From Choanephora cucurbitarum (lineage: Eukaryota; Mucoromycota; Mucoromycetes; Mucorales; Choanephoraceae), in assembly GCA_025331435.1 (NCBI GenBank), contig JAIWNI010000276.1, positions 1 to 13,725 on the forward strand: a stretch of 13,725 nt of DNA, in the 5' to 3' direction. A program made the translations under genes and the position numbers. Under the pieces are notes generated by a model. The model saw nothing but the letters and a program-made list of their open reading frames with translations, was not told the DNA's origin and searched no databases. Positions 1 to 8,459 of this stretch are shown piece by piece. How positions within the stretch are numbered: position 1 is the stretch's first letter; the number at the start of each line of letters is the position of its first letter.

Positions 1-258
1 TCATATAGTTTATTCGTAATGCTAGCTTGTATTCCAAGCTAAAAGAAGCCAAGTCAATTGTATCAACCGATCATTACTATCTCTGTTCGGCTTGGTAATT
101 ATTGTATTAGTAAAAGATAAAGTATTCAAAATTAATAAAAGATGAAATGTTTCTTTTAAGAATAGAATTTTTTGATTTCTTTTATCGGACTTTTTCACTT
201 TCCTCCTCTTTTTTATCACTTACACTCTCAAACGTTTAGCCTACAAGAAAGGCACTCG

Positions 259-463
259 TCAGTTTGGTATAACCTGACATTTTCTCTTTCTTAAAACTGG
301 TTGCCATACTAAAGAAGCTGATACGCAGGATTCTTTGTTACGACAGCAACACTGGCATTGATCGAAGTAGAAAATTGAAGCATACTCTAGACTGATTGAC
401 ACCAAAGAAACAGTTTTCCCAAAGAAGCCGCTGTCTGTAATTGCTGTATTAGAGGGCCTGAAA
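259..463 (-). other. Possible terminal exon, unrecognised protein
   Basis: On the minus strand a run of 14 T residues followed by GGGTTAG resembles an intron 3' end. The frame after it stays open for about 67 codons to a TGA at 259-261. The translation is mixed in composition, with a cysteine cluster (QCQCCC) and a basic C-terminal end (LRKRKC). There is no start codon of its own in good context, no recognisable domain and no clear CTAAC branch site before the acceptor. It could be the last exon of a gene whose upstream part lies at higher coordinates, or chance. The neighbouring minus frame at 22-219 is lysine-rich low complexity and is not called. Confidence 0.12.
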
Positions 464-560
464 CTAACCCAAAAAAAAAAAAAAGAAACGCATTCACAGC
501 AACAATACCGAATCAACTTGTAATATATAACGCGCCTTTCTCTAAATTTATGATCTAGTC

Positions 561-1680
561 ATGAAAGTTTCTGAGCGCATGTACCTCACTCAACAAAAGT
601 CAACCAACAGATAGACAACTAACATACAAACTACAGATGTTGCTCAACTGAGACAGTCACCGACCACTTTTTGTCCTTTTTCTCTCAATCGTGCCTGCTT
701 TTGTTTATCAGTTTATATCACCAAGCACATCACTTTCGAACGATAGCAAAATATCTTGTTGTTGGGTTGTTTTCTTTTCTTTTCGTTTTGAAACAAAAAT
801 TCGAGACTTTGACTAAGCTAGCCACTCTATCGAACAACGCTGCAGATCAACACATTAGCTTACTTGTATGTTACATTCAATGCATCTATCGGGATTGAAG
901 TTAAACTATCAAGACAAAAGGTAAAAAGCTCTGTCTATAAGATATGCGTAACGGTAGTTATTGGTAAGATCACCATTGCACTACTATTACAATGCCAAAG
1001 GACTTTAGAAGGTAAGATACCAACAGTACAGATTCTCGCACTGTTCAGTATACCTTTACTCCTTCTATCACGAGATGTTTGATACTAATGTCATTCTGTG
1101 CGTCTATACTCCTATCGTGTAATTGACACTAGATACTGAAGGTATGTCGTATCTTGTATTGCTTAAAGAAAGGACTTATTCCAACTCTCGCTCTAACTCT
1201 TTCTTTCTGTAAGCGTAGAATGATACACTTAATGTATACACAATTATGTCACTTGACAATGGCACTTTATATATACCGAGTTTGGTCAACTTACAACAAA
1301 AGAGCAAGCGATGCGCAGAAGGTTATTTCAGGTACAGAAGGCAACAGATTCTCAATCAACTGGCAATTTTGAAGCACGAGTGCAGTCAGTTTGACAGATC
1401 CACCAAGCTAGTAACTATCTAGCCACGAAAGAGATGCCTGTTCTATATAGGTTGATCCATTCAGTGCATCTTGTCTATGTATCGCTATAAGCATCGTAGC
1501 ATATCAATACAGTCGGTACATTCTAATGCTTGGTTCATTACTGGTAAACTATAAGTAAATAGAAAGGGTGTGATTTTTTACTAACCATTGTTTTCCTTGC
1601 CCTGTCTTTCTATCGTAGCTAAATGCTGTGATGTTGGCTATCTTACAACTTGGAGCAATGTTTAGCTTGATATTGTGCTA
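561..1680 (+). CDS. Candidate multi-exon gene, possible membrane protein, family not recognised
   Basis: An ATG at 561 opens six codons and two bases (MKVSER...). An intron-like block at 581-636 follows (GTACCT, branch ACTAAC, CTACAG). Splicing it out joins in frame to a 76-codon open stretch at 638-865 ending exactly at a consensus donor GTATGT. That stretch has two hydrophobic segments (around 668-710 and 745-785), suggesting membrane helices. Downstream, two more intron-like blocks lie at 1142-1218 and 1544-1618. Between and after them are open frames: about 67 codons from 1219; a hydrophobic stretch 1451-1543; and a further hydrophobic stretch from 1619 that reaches TAA at 1678-1680. These last pieces join in phase 0. 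The link between 865 and 1219 is unresolved: it needs either one 353-bp intron or a 9-nt exon at 1133-1141. Composition alone could produce frames of this length, so the call rests on the concentration of splice signals. Confidence 0.3.
581..636 (+). other. Candidate intron, 56 bp
   Basis: It starts GTACCT, has the branch-like ACAACTAACATAC about 18 bp before the end, and finishes CTACAG. Removing it joins the ATG at 561 to the open frame starting at 638 without a stop. Length and branch spacing fit short fungal introns. The donor is weaker than GTATGT or GTAAGT. Confidence 0.3.
1142..1218 (+). other. Candidate intron, 77 bp, strong signals
   Basis: Donor GTATGT, branch CTCTAAC about 23 bp before the end, a CTTTCTTTCTG pyrimidine tract and acceptor GCGTAG. 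This is the best-formed intron signature in the window and the main reason to suspect plus-strand spliced transcription here. The frame that starts at 1219 stays open for about 67 codons. Confidence 0.4.
1544..1618 (+). other. Candidate intron, 75 bp
   Basis: Donor GTAAAC (an alternative GTAAAT lies 10 bp further on), a perfect TACTAAC branch at about 1578-1584, a pyrimidine-rich stretch and acceptor TCGTAG. The flanking hydrophobic frames join in phase 0 across it. Confidence 0.35.
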
Positions 1681-1948
1681 AAGGTACGGATAAGACCTAA
1701 GCTCTTATACCAGCACATTGATGATTCGTTCGAGGTGATGTCTTCGGGTACAAACCATCATGGCAGCAATGACACTTCAATGTTCCACACGTTCAGACTC
1801 TTTATCAACAGATGCACGAAATATTTGGGTGATGGCAACATTCGCTCGTTAATATCATGCCAACAATGCTTGAGCTATTTTTATACCGTCTGTACTATGA
1901 TGGAAATGTCAAGATTCAGTGTGCTTGACTAATACGTGTTGTCTTTAG

Positions 1949-2163
1949 ACATGGCAACACCAATCCAAAGAAAACGCAAAAGGTCGTCATGGCAGAAAAA
2001 GAAAAAAGTGGACGAAAAAAATCAAGAGAGAGATTGGCATGTCAAAATACAGCAACATACACCGATGGACACAACTAAAGTCTTCGTTGAGCCATTCAGC
2101 AGTGAAAGCGATTGTATCAAGAAAAGAAGCCCCTCTAGCTCTTGCAAATCCTTTGACTCTCTG
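1949..2163 (+). CDS. Candidate internal exon, basic serine-rich protein segment
   Basis: The exon is preceded by an intron-like 3' end (TTGACTAATAC then GTCTTTAG at 1948) and ends at a consensus donor GTAAGA at 2164. It reads 71 codons from an ATG at 1951. Near the start is a basic cluster (QRKRKRSSWQKKKK), which would fit a nuclear localisation signal or a cytoplasmic tail next to a membrane. The end is rich in S, P and K. The phase at the acceptor leaves two bases before the ATG, so it is either an internal exon or an exon carrying the start. It may continue the gene starting at 561, for example through donors at 1748 or 1829 that would give the right phase, or be separate. A possible final exon lies at 2556-2637, after ACAG at 2555 and ending in TAA, but its phase does not join directly to this one. 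No family recognised. Confidence 0.28.
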
Positions 2164-2639
2164 GTAAGATGTTACACACAGGTTGGCTTGCTTTTCTAAG
2201 GTCTTTCCCTTAAGAACGAAGGAAAAGAAAGAGAAGAGGATTAGAAAACATCGTCAAGTAACCCTGCAAGTCCTACTGATCCTATCTCGGCAAGCATAAA
2301 CTAATCGGTGATTGCTCTTACCAAGGGGGATGGTTCTGGTAGCATCTGTGAAAGCGAGTGTCTCTGGTTGATATCCAAAAAAAAAAACTCTCGCTTTATC
2401 AATTAGACACCTTGTTGAGTAAGTCGAAAGCATACCCTCCCTTACATATGTACGCTTGTGTTTTTTTTCTACTTCTCACTAGCTAACATTTTCGCTAACA
2501 AGTACAACTCGTTTTTTTTTCACTTATTTTCTTTTCTGCTCTTTTGAATCTACAGACCAAACTGACTACTTGCCCCTGAAGCTTGGATTCAACACATCGG
2601 AAGGTTTTTTTCCAAAAGAAATCGCGCTTACTTTTTAAG

Positions 2640-4279
2640 CTGTTTGTGCTTATGCTTCTGAAGATACTAGTTGATTGTGAGTGGAAACGGAATCACTATG
2701 CTCAAGGCTTTGGTATGAGGTGAAATCTGGAAGTAATAGGCTGTTTGTCAGGGCATCTTCTGCGGTAACAGTGCTCGCCGTATGGTTCTTTTCCTGTTTG
2801 AGGTAGGTGATCTCGGTTCCTATGGGGTCTATTTGACTCTATTTTGAGGGTATGAAATTTCTCGGACAAACCTTTCCTTTTTTTATGCCTTCGTTTTTTT
2901 CTCGGGGATAAGGCAATAGAGAGGCAGGTTAGGTCTTAGACGAAGTATTATTTAGTGGCGATAGTTTGACTCGTTGGAGCCATTATTTTTGATATAAAGT
3001 AAAATGAAATAAAATGAGATTCTGTCTTTGCTGCTTGAATGTTTGTTTTTTCTCTGCTGTGTGCTTTATGGCATTACTCGAAATTGAAACAGATGTAAAT
3101 AGAAAGTACTGACTATCAAATGCCATAGCTTCTCTTGACAGTCAGACTCTTCTTTGATCTCCGTAACACTGTCATAAGCAGACCAAGCTATTGTCAGACA
3201 CCACACCCTACATTGTATAACCATCATTCTACAGCAACCCACAACATTAGTCTTCGCACAGCATAGATCAGATGCAGATCTTCTTGAGTCTCATAGATTT
3301 TCCATCCATCTATCGTATTCTTCATATTCAGGCAGTTTCATCCTTGTATATCCTCATTTACAGCACTTCGTGATATACATATATGCTTCCGTCAAACTCA
3401 GTTGTAAACATTAATTTGCAGCATGCTCTTTATTGATATTGCGCCAGTCCTTCTACCAACTCATATGCTGCTCGTTGAGTTCAGCACAAGAATAATGCTA
3501 ATTCTGGTCTTTCTCTTTTTTCCCTCCTTTTTTCTTGATATAATGCGAAGGTCCTTTCTACTACATACAAAGACTGTAAGGACTGACTGAATGACTAGCT
3601 ATACACGCACAATGGTCAGGCTGTCTTACTTTACAACGAAGTAATTACCTTTTAGAAAAAGACAAGAGAACACAACGAGTTTCAGTTTTATTGTACAATG
3701 CATCACACTTGATGAGTTGAAGCCCTTCTACTAAGAAAGAAGAAGTTCATGCACATGCCCAAGTATCGTAGATCTTATGAACTCTAGGTAATAAGCAGCA
3801 GAAAATATTCAGCAACCAGCCTCAGGAGATGCACTTCCACTGTGAACCAAACTTGCTCTGTTCAATCTATTTGTATACGCCTCTTTTTCTCATTTTGTTA
3901 ACCTCTGACTCGTGTCTTATCCATGCTTTTAGCATCTGCTTTGCATGTTTAGTCAATTCACGATATCCATCATATCATCGTATTCTAATTGATCCTTTTA
4001 TCCTTTGCATCTACACTAGCTTCACCCATGTCACTCTCATCCACTTGACTATAAACATGCGAGTTATATCCTTTTCATAACTGCTTTCTTTAACCTAATC
4101 AAAAACATAAAGTCAACTCAGTTAAGTCTTTGCTTGCCATCTGTTTGTTTACTTACTCTAGCCGACTGTTACGGAAGCAATCATCCGTCGATATAAAAAA
4201 AAGAAGAAGAAGGGATTGAAGATTTGTAGACTGAGAGTCAATCTAGCATAACAAGATTAGGCACTTGGAGAAAACGATT
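2640..4279. other. No gene identified
   Basis: AT-rich DNA with short T runs. The only ATG-started frame over 80 codons (3829-4080, plus) is hydrophobic and pyrimidine-driven, has no flanking splice signals and is not called. No long repeat and no RNA gene were seen. Confidence 0.5.
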
Positions 4280-4579
4280 ATGAAAATTGAGATGTCGCGT
4301 CGCTAAGTGATTGTTGGTAAGGCTGTTATTGCTCTTGCTGTTGTTGCTGCTACTTCTCTTAGCTACAGACTTGGTCAGCTTGCCTCCATCTTTGCTGATT
4401 TTGGAGCAAGTTTGAGAAACAAAAAGAAAAAAAAAAGCGGTAGAAATGAAACAAAGGAACAAACAAAAAAAGGCGGAAACCAAATTGGATTTGGCTTCTC
4501 TCATACTCCCCATGTATCATTTACTGCTATAGTGTTGAGCATATCACATCTGACTACCTCTTCTCTTTAGCTACTATGA
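4280..4579 (+). CDS. Candidate small two-exon gene with an in-frame stop
   Basis: An ATG at 4280 reads eight codons (MKIEMSRR), then TAA at 4304, then the same frame continues for 69 codons. The block after the stop begins with a hydrophobic stretch (VIVGKAVIALAVVAATSL). It uses strongly T-ending codons (GTT, GGT, GCT, ATT, CTT) unlike the flanking DNA, then becomes lysine/glycine-rich. A well-formed intron follows at 4514-4570: donor GTATCA, branch CTGAC at 4550-4554, acceptor CTTTAG, 57 bp. The last exon adds two leucine codons and a TGA at 4577-4579. The hydrophobic start suggests a signal or membrane anchor. The TAA means either a pseudogene, a missed upstream splice, or a chance frame. 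The opposite strand also has an ATG-started 91-codon frame (4238-4513) rich in S/N, so the strand is not settled. Confidence 0.22.
4514..4570 (+). other. Candidate intron, 57 bp
   Basis: GTATCA donor, CTGAC branch 17 bp before the acceptor, CTCTTCTCTTTAG end. A clean fungal-type intron signature at the end of the frame at 4307-4513. Confidence 0.3.
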
Positions 4580-4607
4580 TCATTAAACAGCCCATAAAGA
4601 CGGTCTT

Positions 4608-4643
4608 AGTTAAGTCAAGGAGCGATCCGATTGGTGCTTAACT
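4608..4643. repeat. Short inverted repeat beside dispersed repeat copy A
   Basis: Perfect 7-bp arms AGTTAAG (4608-4614) and CTTAACT (4637-4643) separated by 22 bp. It lies immediately left of copy A of the dispersed repeat and has no counterpart beside copy B. It could be a small hairpin or chance. Confidence 0.35.
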
Positions 4644-4647
4644 GGTT

Positions 4648-4971
4648 ACCGATCTTTCTTTTTCTCTCTCTCTCTCTCTTTTTTCTTAGTATTAGTTACT
4701 TTCTAAGAAGCTTCTTTTTTGCGCATATTTTAATATCACTTATTGAAGTCTATATTGACTACATGTTTAGCTAGGTTGGGTTAAGTTCTTTTTTTTTGCC
4801 TTTTATTTTCTCTTCTTTTGGCCTTTTTCCATAAGAGAATCTATTTTGCATGAAAAAAAGCGTAGAGCTGTGTAACACAAAACCTTATTTTGAGTAAGAG
4901 AGTAAGAGGGCCTTTTCTTCAGCTTTAGTTTTTCTCCATACCCTAAACTCATAGCTTCAAGTAAAAGAGCT
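4648..4971 (+). repeat. Dispersed repeat, copy A (about 320 bp)
   Basis: Matches the reverse complement of 13187-13531. The core at 4681-4776 is nearly identical and includes the palindrome AAGAAGCTTCTT and the string GCGCATATTTTAATATCAC. A second strong block (about 4832-4894) contains TGTGTAACAC and ACCTTATTTTGAG. The parts between are pyrimidine-rich and diverged in length. There is no coding capacity, no obvious terminal repeats and no target-site duplication at the edges I can judge. It could be a short non-autonomous element, a solo LTR fragment or another dispersed family. Confidence 0.75.
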
Positions 4972-5599
4972 ATGTCTCAATAGATCTAGTGAAAACAGAA
5001 GAGCTGGCTGACGACACTAGTTTATGTTGCAAACAATATGCCACAAACCGCAAAGATTCTTCTATCTGTCGATGATTGCTTTAGTCATCGTGTACAATGA
5101 ATGATAGCCAAACATTGTTGCAGTTTCCTTCAAATCAGACTGTACACACTGCTTACAACAAATCCTCTTGGTCTTCTTTTGGTTGACTCAGGAAAGGTTG
5201 TATCTCGTTTCTTCTTTTCTCGATTATACAGACATAGCTGCAAGACCAAAAGCGCTTTATTTTTTTTATGAGTTCTGCTCAGCATTGACACTTGTTACAA
5301 AAAAGAAACAAAGACGGAAGATTAAGATAAGACTGTATAGATGATGGAGGCAGCAGCAAAGCTGTAGTCGCCAGTATCATATCATTTCCATATGAGTGAA
5401 ATCAAATCTTCTCAAAAACTTCTACCTAGTATTTCGAACAAAGCAATAGCACTCAACGTTCCTCCATCCATTTTCTTCTTAGCCCTTGTAAACATACTGG
5501 ATCCCTTATTTGGGAATGTCGTTAAACTCAATACTTCAATGCTTAACTCAATGTCTTTTTTCTATTCTTTTTTTTTATGAATACATGTAGACCTTCATT

Positions 5600-5623
5600 C
5601 CTTTTCTTTTCTTTTCTTTTCTT
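5600..5623. repeat. (TTTTC)n microsatellite
   Basis: Four to five near-perfect TTTTC units inside a pyrimidine-rich stretch. Confidence 0.8.
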
Positions 5624-5876
5624 ATTTCGAATAATCTCCAGCGCACACCATTTTTTCATCCTAACTCTCTTGACTTACCATGCAAACTCCATCACGATGC
5701 CTTGAAACAAACCTTCCTCTTTCATCGCGCGAGATCTATTCCATAGAGCAACGACAACTAACTGAATGACTGTCTCGTATCACGCCTACAACCGTTCAGA
5801 GTATTCAAAATGGCACCATGCTTCTTACATCAGCCGAATAAATGTTCTTTATACGTTACCATGGTTTTGTGGTTAA

Positions 5877-5956
5877 GTCTAATTCAGTCTAATTCAGTCT
5901 AATTCAGTCTAATTCAGTCTAATTCAATCTAATCCAGTCTAATCCAGTCCCATCTA
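5877..5956. repeat. 10-bp tandem array, unit GTCTAATTCA
   Basis: Five perfect copies at 5877-5926, then ATCTAATCCA, GTCTAATCCA and GTCCCATCTA, so the array decays toward its right end. The AATT tract recurs every 10 bp, close to one helical turn. The period is not a multiple of three and the frames contain TAA, so it is non-coding. Confidence 0.95.
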
Positions 5957-6284
5957 GTCTGGACCGCTTGCGTGCATCTCTTCTCTAGCTTCGTCTCTCA
6001 CTCTGCTTCTATATCTACCTCCTTCGTCCCTTTTCTTGTCTCGTAGCTTACTTTTTGTCAGCACTCTGCTAGCTCTCTTTTTTACAGCTGGTCGTCAACT
6101 ATTTTCCATCTTTGATAATCCAAGCCTCAACACTCAACGTACACCTGTTATCGCATCCAATTCCTTTCGTTGAAGGTCTTTGGCATCTACAGCGCTGTCA
6201 GCGCATTCCCGTATTCAACCATCGGTGCGTCTGCGCATTGTGTCCTTTCCCTCTTGTCTTTTTCTCCCAGGACCAGCTATTCTA

Positions 6285-6977
6285 CAAGCTTTGTGTCTCT
6301 TCATCTCGTCCGTATGTTCGCTTTGAGCTCTCTGAGGGTATTGAACTGGGTTGCTGTCTAGTACCTATTGTTTTTTCATCGTTGTCGTCGCCTTCTTCGT
6401 CTTCCAATCTTTCTTTCGCTGGAAATACACCCTAATCCACCAAATGCAAGTTACATCGTCCAACCAGCTTTGCTCATAACCAGCTAATCTCAAAGGTACA
6501 TCTTACTCTACTGGCGTCTTGAAAAAGCCCGTCCGTTTTCTTGTTCTTACCGAGAGCCTCCCAGGTCTTGTCAAGAGTGCAAAAATAAGCAGGGAGGGGG
6601 AGGGGGGCAGAAACTGCATACAAACGAAACTCGGCTCATGCTTTCGATACAAGAGCCAATATTACTTGTCGTTGATGTTACGTCCCATGCTGGTCTTTAT
6701 GCATCTCCGGAAAGGGGGTCGTTCAGAGGCAGACTCTGCTCGAAACAAAACATAACGAACTCTGCTGCTTTTGGCTCGCTGATCAAAGAAGAGGAGAAAG
6801 CGAGAATAAGTGGTTAGATGTCAGACAAACCAGCATTCTGCCTTGCATTCACTGTTTGTTTGAGGATAGGTTGGCCACTTTTTTTTTTGGCATTCAAGTC
6901 GTCGTTGTCTTGAAAAGTGACTCGTTTACTCTGAAACTTGCGTTGCTGATAGCTCCAACTCTCGTGAAAACATGAAA
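6285..6977 (-). CDS. Candidate multi-exon gene, charged low-complexity protein
   Basis: Read leftward on the minus strand. A 49-codon frame (6977-6831) ends at donor GTTTGT. An intron-like block 6830-6779 has a TCTAACC branch, a long pyrimidine tract and a GATCAG end. A second open block covers 6635-6507 (43 codons, contains DKTWEALGKNKKTD) and ends at donor GTAAGA. A 75-bp intron-like block (6506-6432, ends GGATTAG) joins it in phase 0 to a 49-codon frame at 6431-6285. That last frame has an acidic run (LEDEEGDDNDE) and a serine-rich part, and ends with TAG at 6284-6282. The exon between 6778 and about 6640 and the start codon are not resolved. The translation is charged and probably disordered, with no domain recognised. 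The minus strand is purine-rich here, which by itself favours K/E/D/R codons and few introns of this kind, so chance is a serious alternative. A competing plus frame at 6112-6435 is also open. Confidence 0.25.
6592..6607 (+). other. G-rich run
   Basis: GGG-A-GGGGG-A-GGGGGG. It has three G tracts only, so it falls short of the canonical four-tract quadruplex but could fold as a two-tetrad or bulged form. It is unusual in this AT-rich window. Confidence 0.6.
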
Positions 6978-7523
6978 CTGATCAGAAGGTGCGGCTTGCT
7001 ATAAGAAAAGTAGGGAAGGAAACAAGCCTCAAAGTGATCAGTGGGATCCAAGACGAAAAGAAAAAAAAATGAAAAGAAAAAGAAGAGGAAAGGAAAGAGA
7101 GAAATTACAATGTCAGCAACTGAAGTCTCTTGGTTTGAAGCGGCCAAAGATAATCTAAGCTCCAAGCAGTCTCGAGATGCTTTAGAGAATGTTTGAATAA
7201 CTAAAATGAGGTGCTATCGCTTTCGGCAGAGTCTTTGAATCAATTGGAATTTTGTCTAGCAAGAGAAGCGTAAATCTTGCATCAAGTCTCACATACTCAC
7301 TCCAGGTTTTTCTTTTCTTTTCTACTTTTCCTTTGAGTAATGTTTTTAGCGGCTTACAACAAAAAGCAAAAAAAAAAAAAAGTGTTCCATAGATATCCAA
7401 ATATTATTTACGAAAGAAAGTATGGTACCAGAGCTTACTTTTGGTTTTGTGTGATGGTAAAGAGCTGTTTATTGCTTTTGATTGCTTTGCATTTTTATTG
7501 TTTTCTTTAGAAGTTACCCTCAA

Positions 7524-7886
7524 TTACAGAATAATTTTGTTCAATAAATCAGATAAAGTGTAATGTGAAATGACTAGAGCTTTTATTGATGCAAAATAGT
7601 AGAGAAGAGTTGCTTGAGAGAATAACAAAAACAATAAGAGAAAAAGAAAGAAGAAAGCAGATAGACACTGACTTTTTTGGATTATTTTGCTTGTGACTGG
7701 AAAAGAAGGGCAAAGACCAGACGATAGAACAAGAGAACAACGACGAGAAAAGAAGACCAAGACAGAGACAAAGAGAGTCAACAAAGAAAAAGACCATAGT
7801 GTGAGTTGCCTTGAAAGCACAGGTCCTCCCTCCCCTGTTACCCTGCCCCTAACGGGCCTACAAGTTAGGCTAAAGCCTACCTTCAT
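7524..7886 (-). CDS. Hypothetical ORF, 120 codons, two hydrophobic stretches
   Basis: This is one of the longest ATG-started frames in the window. The first ~30 residues come from the GC-rich island and are basic and glycine-rich. Two hydrophobic stretches follow (about residues 28-46 and 76-101), which would be membrane helices if translated. The hydrophobic parts are encoded by pyrimidine-rich DNA, which is naturally poor in stop codons (stops are purine-rich), so the length is weak evidence. A pyrimidine tract ending TTTTCCAG lies inside the frame and could instead be a splice acceptor. No family recognised. Confidence 0.13.
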   Translation of the reverse strand: MKVGFSLTCRPVRGRVTGEGGPVLSRQLTLWSFSLLTLFVSVLVFFSRRCSLVLSSGLCPSFPVTSKIIQKSQCLSAFFFLFLLLFLLFSQATLLYYFASIKALVISHYTLSDLLNKIIL

Positions 7887-7960
7887 GACCCAGAGCAGCT
7901 AGTAGCCTTTTGCCGAAGCGTGGTACCCTGGCGGATGCCGCAGATACCGAAAGACAGAGA
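7825..7960. other. GC-rich foldback island
   Basis: A stretch clearly richer in G+C than the DNA on both sides. It holds two possible stem-loops: TAGGCT/AGCCTA at 7866-7879 (2-nt gap), and 7922-7948, where GGTA/TACC, CTG/CAG and CGG/CCG pair around an ATG loop with small bulges. It does not resemble a tRNA (no A or B box, no cloverleaf) or 5S rRNA. It may be a structured non-coding RNA, part of an exon, or neither. Confidence 0.3.
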
Positions 7961-7985
7961 GGAAGACCCATAACTTTGAGCATGC

Positions 7986-8008
7986 CAGACAGACAGATAG
8001 ATAGATGA
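7986..8008. repeat. (CAGA)(TAGA) tetranucleotide microsatellite
   Basis: Three CAGA-type units then GATAGATAGATGA. The same two-part motif occurs at 10481-10519. Confidence 0.8.
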
Positions 8009-8239
8009 GTAGAGAGATACTAGAGTTCGAGACCTATAAGTCGTTGTTTCGGATTTAGGTTAGTTAGGATGGAGCTGATAGAGGAAAGATGATTATCATA
8101 CCGAAAAATAACATAGTAGACAAGAGAGGACTAGTCTGGCAGCTTGTTTGAGAGAAGAGAAAGACACAGACGATGAGAGAGCACCATGACAAGTGAAGAA
8201 AGGAATAGAGAGCGAAAGAGCTTTTTGCAGCTGTAGAGG

Positions 8240-8273
8240 CTTTGTAGTATAAATGACTTTGTAGTTTAAATGA
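8240..8273. repeat. 17-bp tandem duplication
   Basis: CTTTGTAGTATAAATGA is followed directly by CTTTGTAGTTTAAATGA, with a single mismatch. Confidence 0.9.
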
Positions 8274-8301
8274 AACTAAAGAAAAGAGAAAAAAAAAGAA
8301 C

Positions 8302-8315
8302 AAAACGCGCGTTTT
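8302..8315. promoter_or_regulatory. Perfect palindrome AAAACGCGCGTTTT, possible MCB-like site
   Basis: A 14-bp perfect palindrome holding ACGCG in both orientations, the core bound by MBF-type cell-cycle factors in ascomycete yeasts. It sits where the plus strand changes from purine-rich (about 8080-8300) to pyrimidine-rich (8310-8460), as might be seen between divergent promoters. Regulatory function is inferred only. Confidence 0.25.
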
Positions 8316-8351
8316 TTCTTTTAACCAAAACTTAGAGATTGGCGTGATCCC

Positions 8352-8373
8352 TTTTTTTTTTTTTTTTTTTTTT
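8352..8373. repeat. T22 homopolymer
   Basis: An uninterrupted run of 22 T, the longest homopolymer in the window, flanked by GCGTGATCCC and GGTTCACACC. On the minus strand it reads as a poly(A) tract, but no flanking direct repeats or retroelement sequence are visible. Confidence 0.9.
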
Positions 8374-8388
8374 GGTTCACACCCTTTA

Positions 8389-8421
8389 GCGTAATCTCTT
8401 TCTCATGCATGATCATTACGC
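8389..8421. repeat. Nested inverted repeat
   Basis: Outer arms GCGTAAT (8389-8395) and ATTACGC (8415-8421) enclose the 10-bp perfect palindrome TCATGCATGA (8403-8412). It could be a protein-binding site or a small hairpin. Confidence 0.5.
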
Positions 8422-8459
8422 CCTCTTCCTAAAGGATCGATTTTTTTTTGTTTTGGCTT

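Noticed and set aside
3829..4080. 83-codon ATG-started plus frame
   Set aside because: Hydrophobic C/T-rich composition, no splice signals around it and other frames nearly as open; likely chance.
7109..7195. 28-codon plus frame starting MSATEVSWFEAAKDN
   Set aside because: It looks protein-like but is short, ends in TGA, and possible continuations need weak donors; the opposite strand is equally open here.
8026..8036. GTTCGAGACC resembling a tRNA B box
   Set aside because: No A box at the right distance upstream and no acceptor or T-arm pairing around it.
8374..8384. GGTTCACACCC resembling a tRNA/SINE B box next to the T22 run
   Set aside because: One core mismatch, no A box, no cloverleaf and no flanking target duplication, so a SINE or tRNA cannot be supported.
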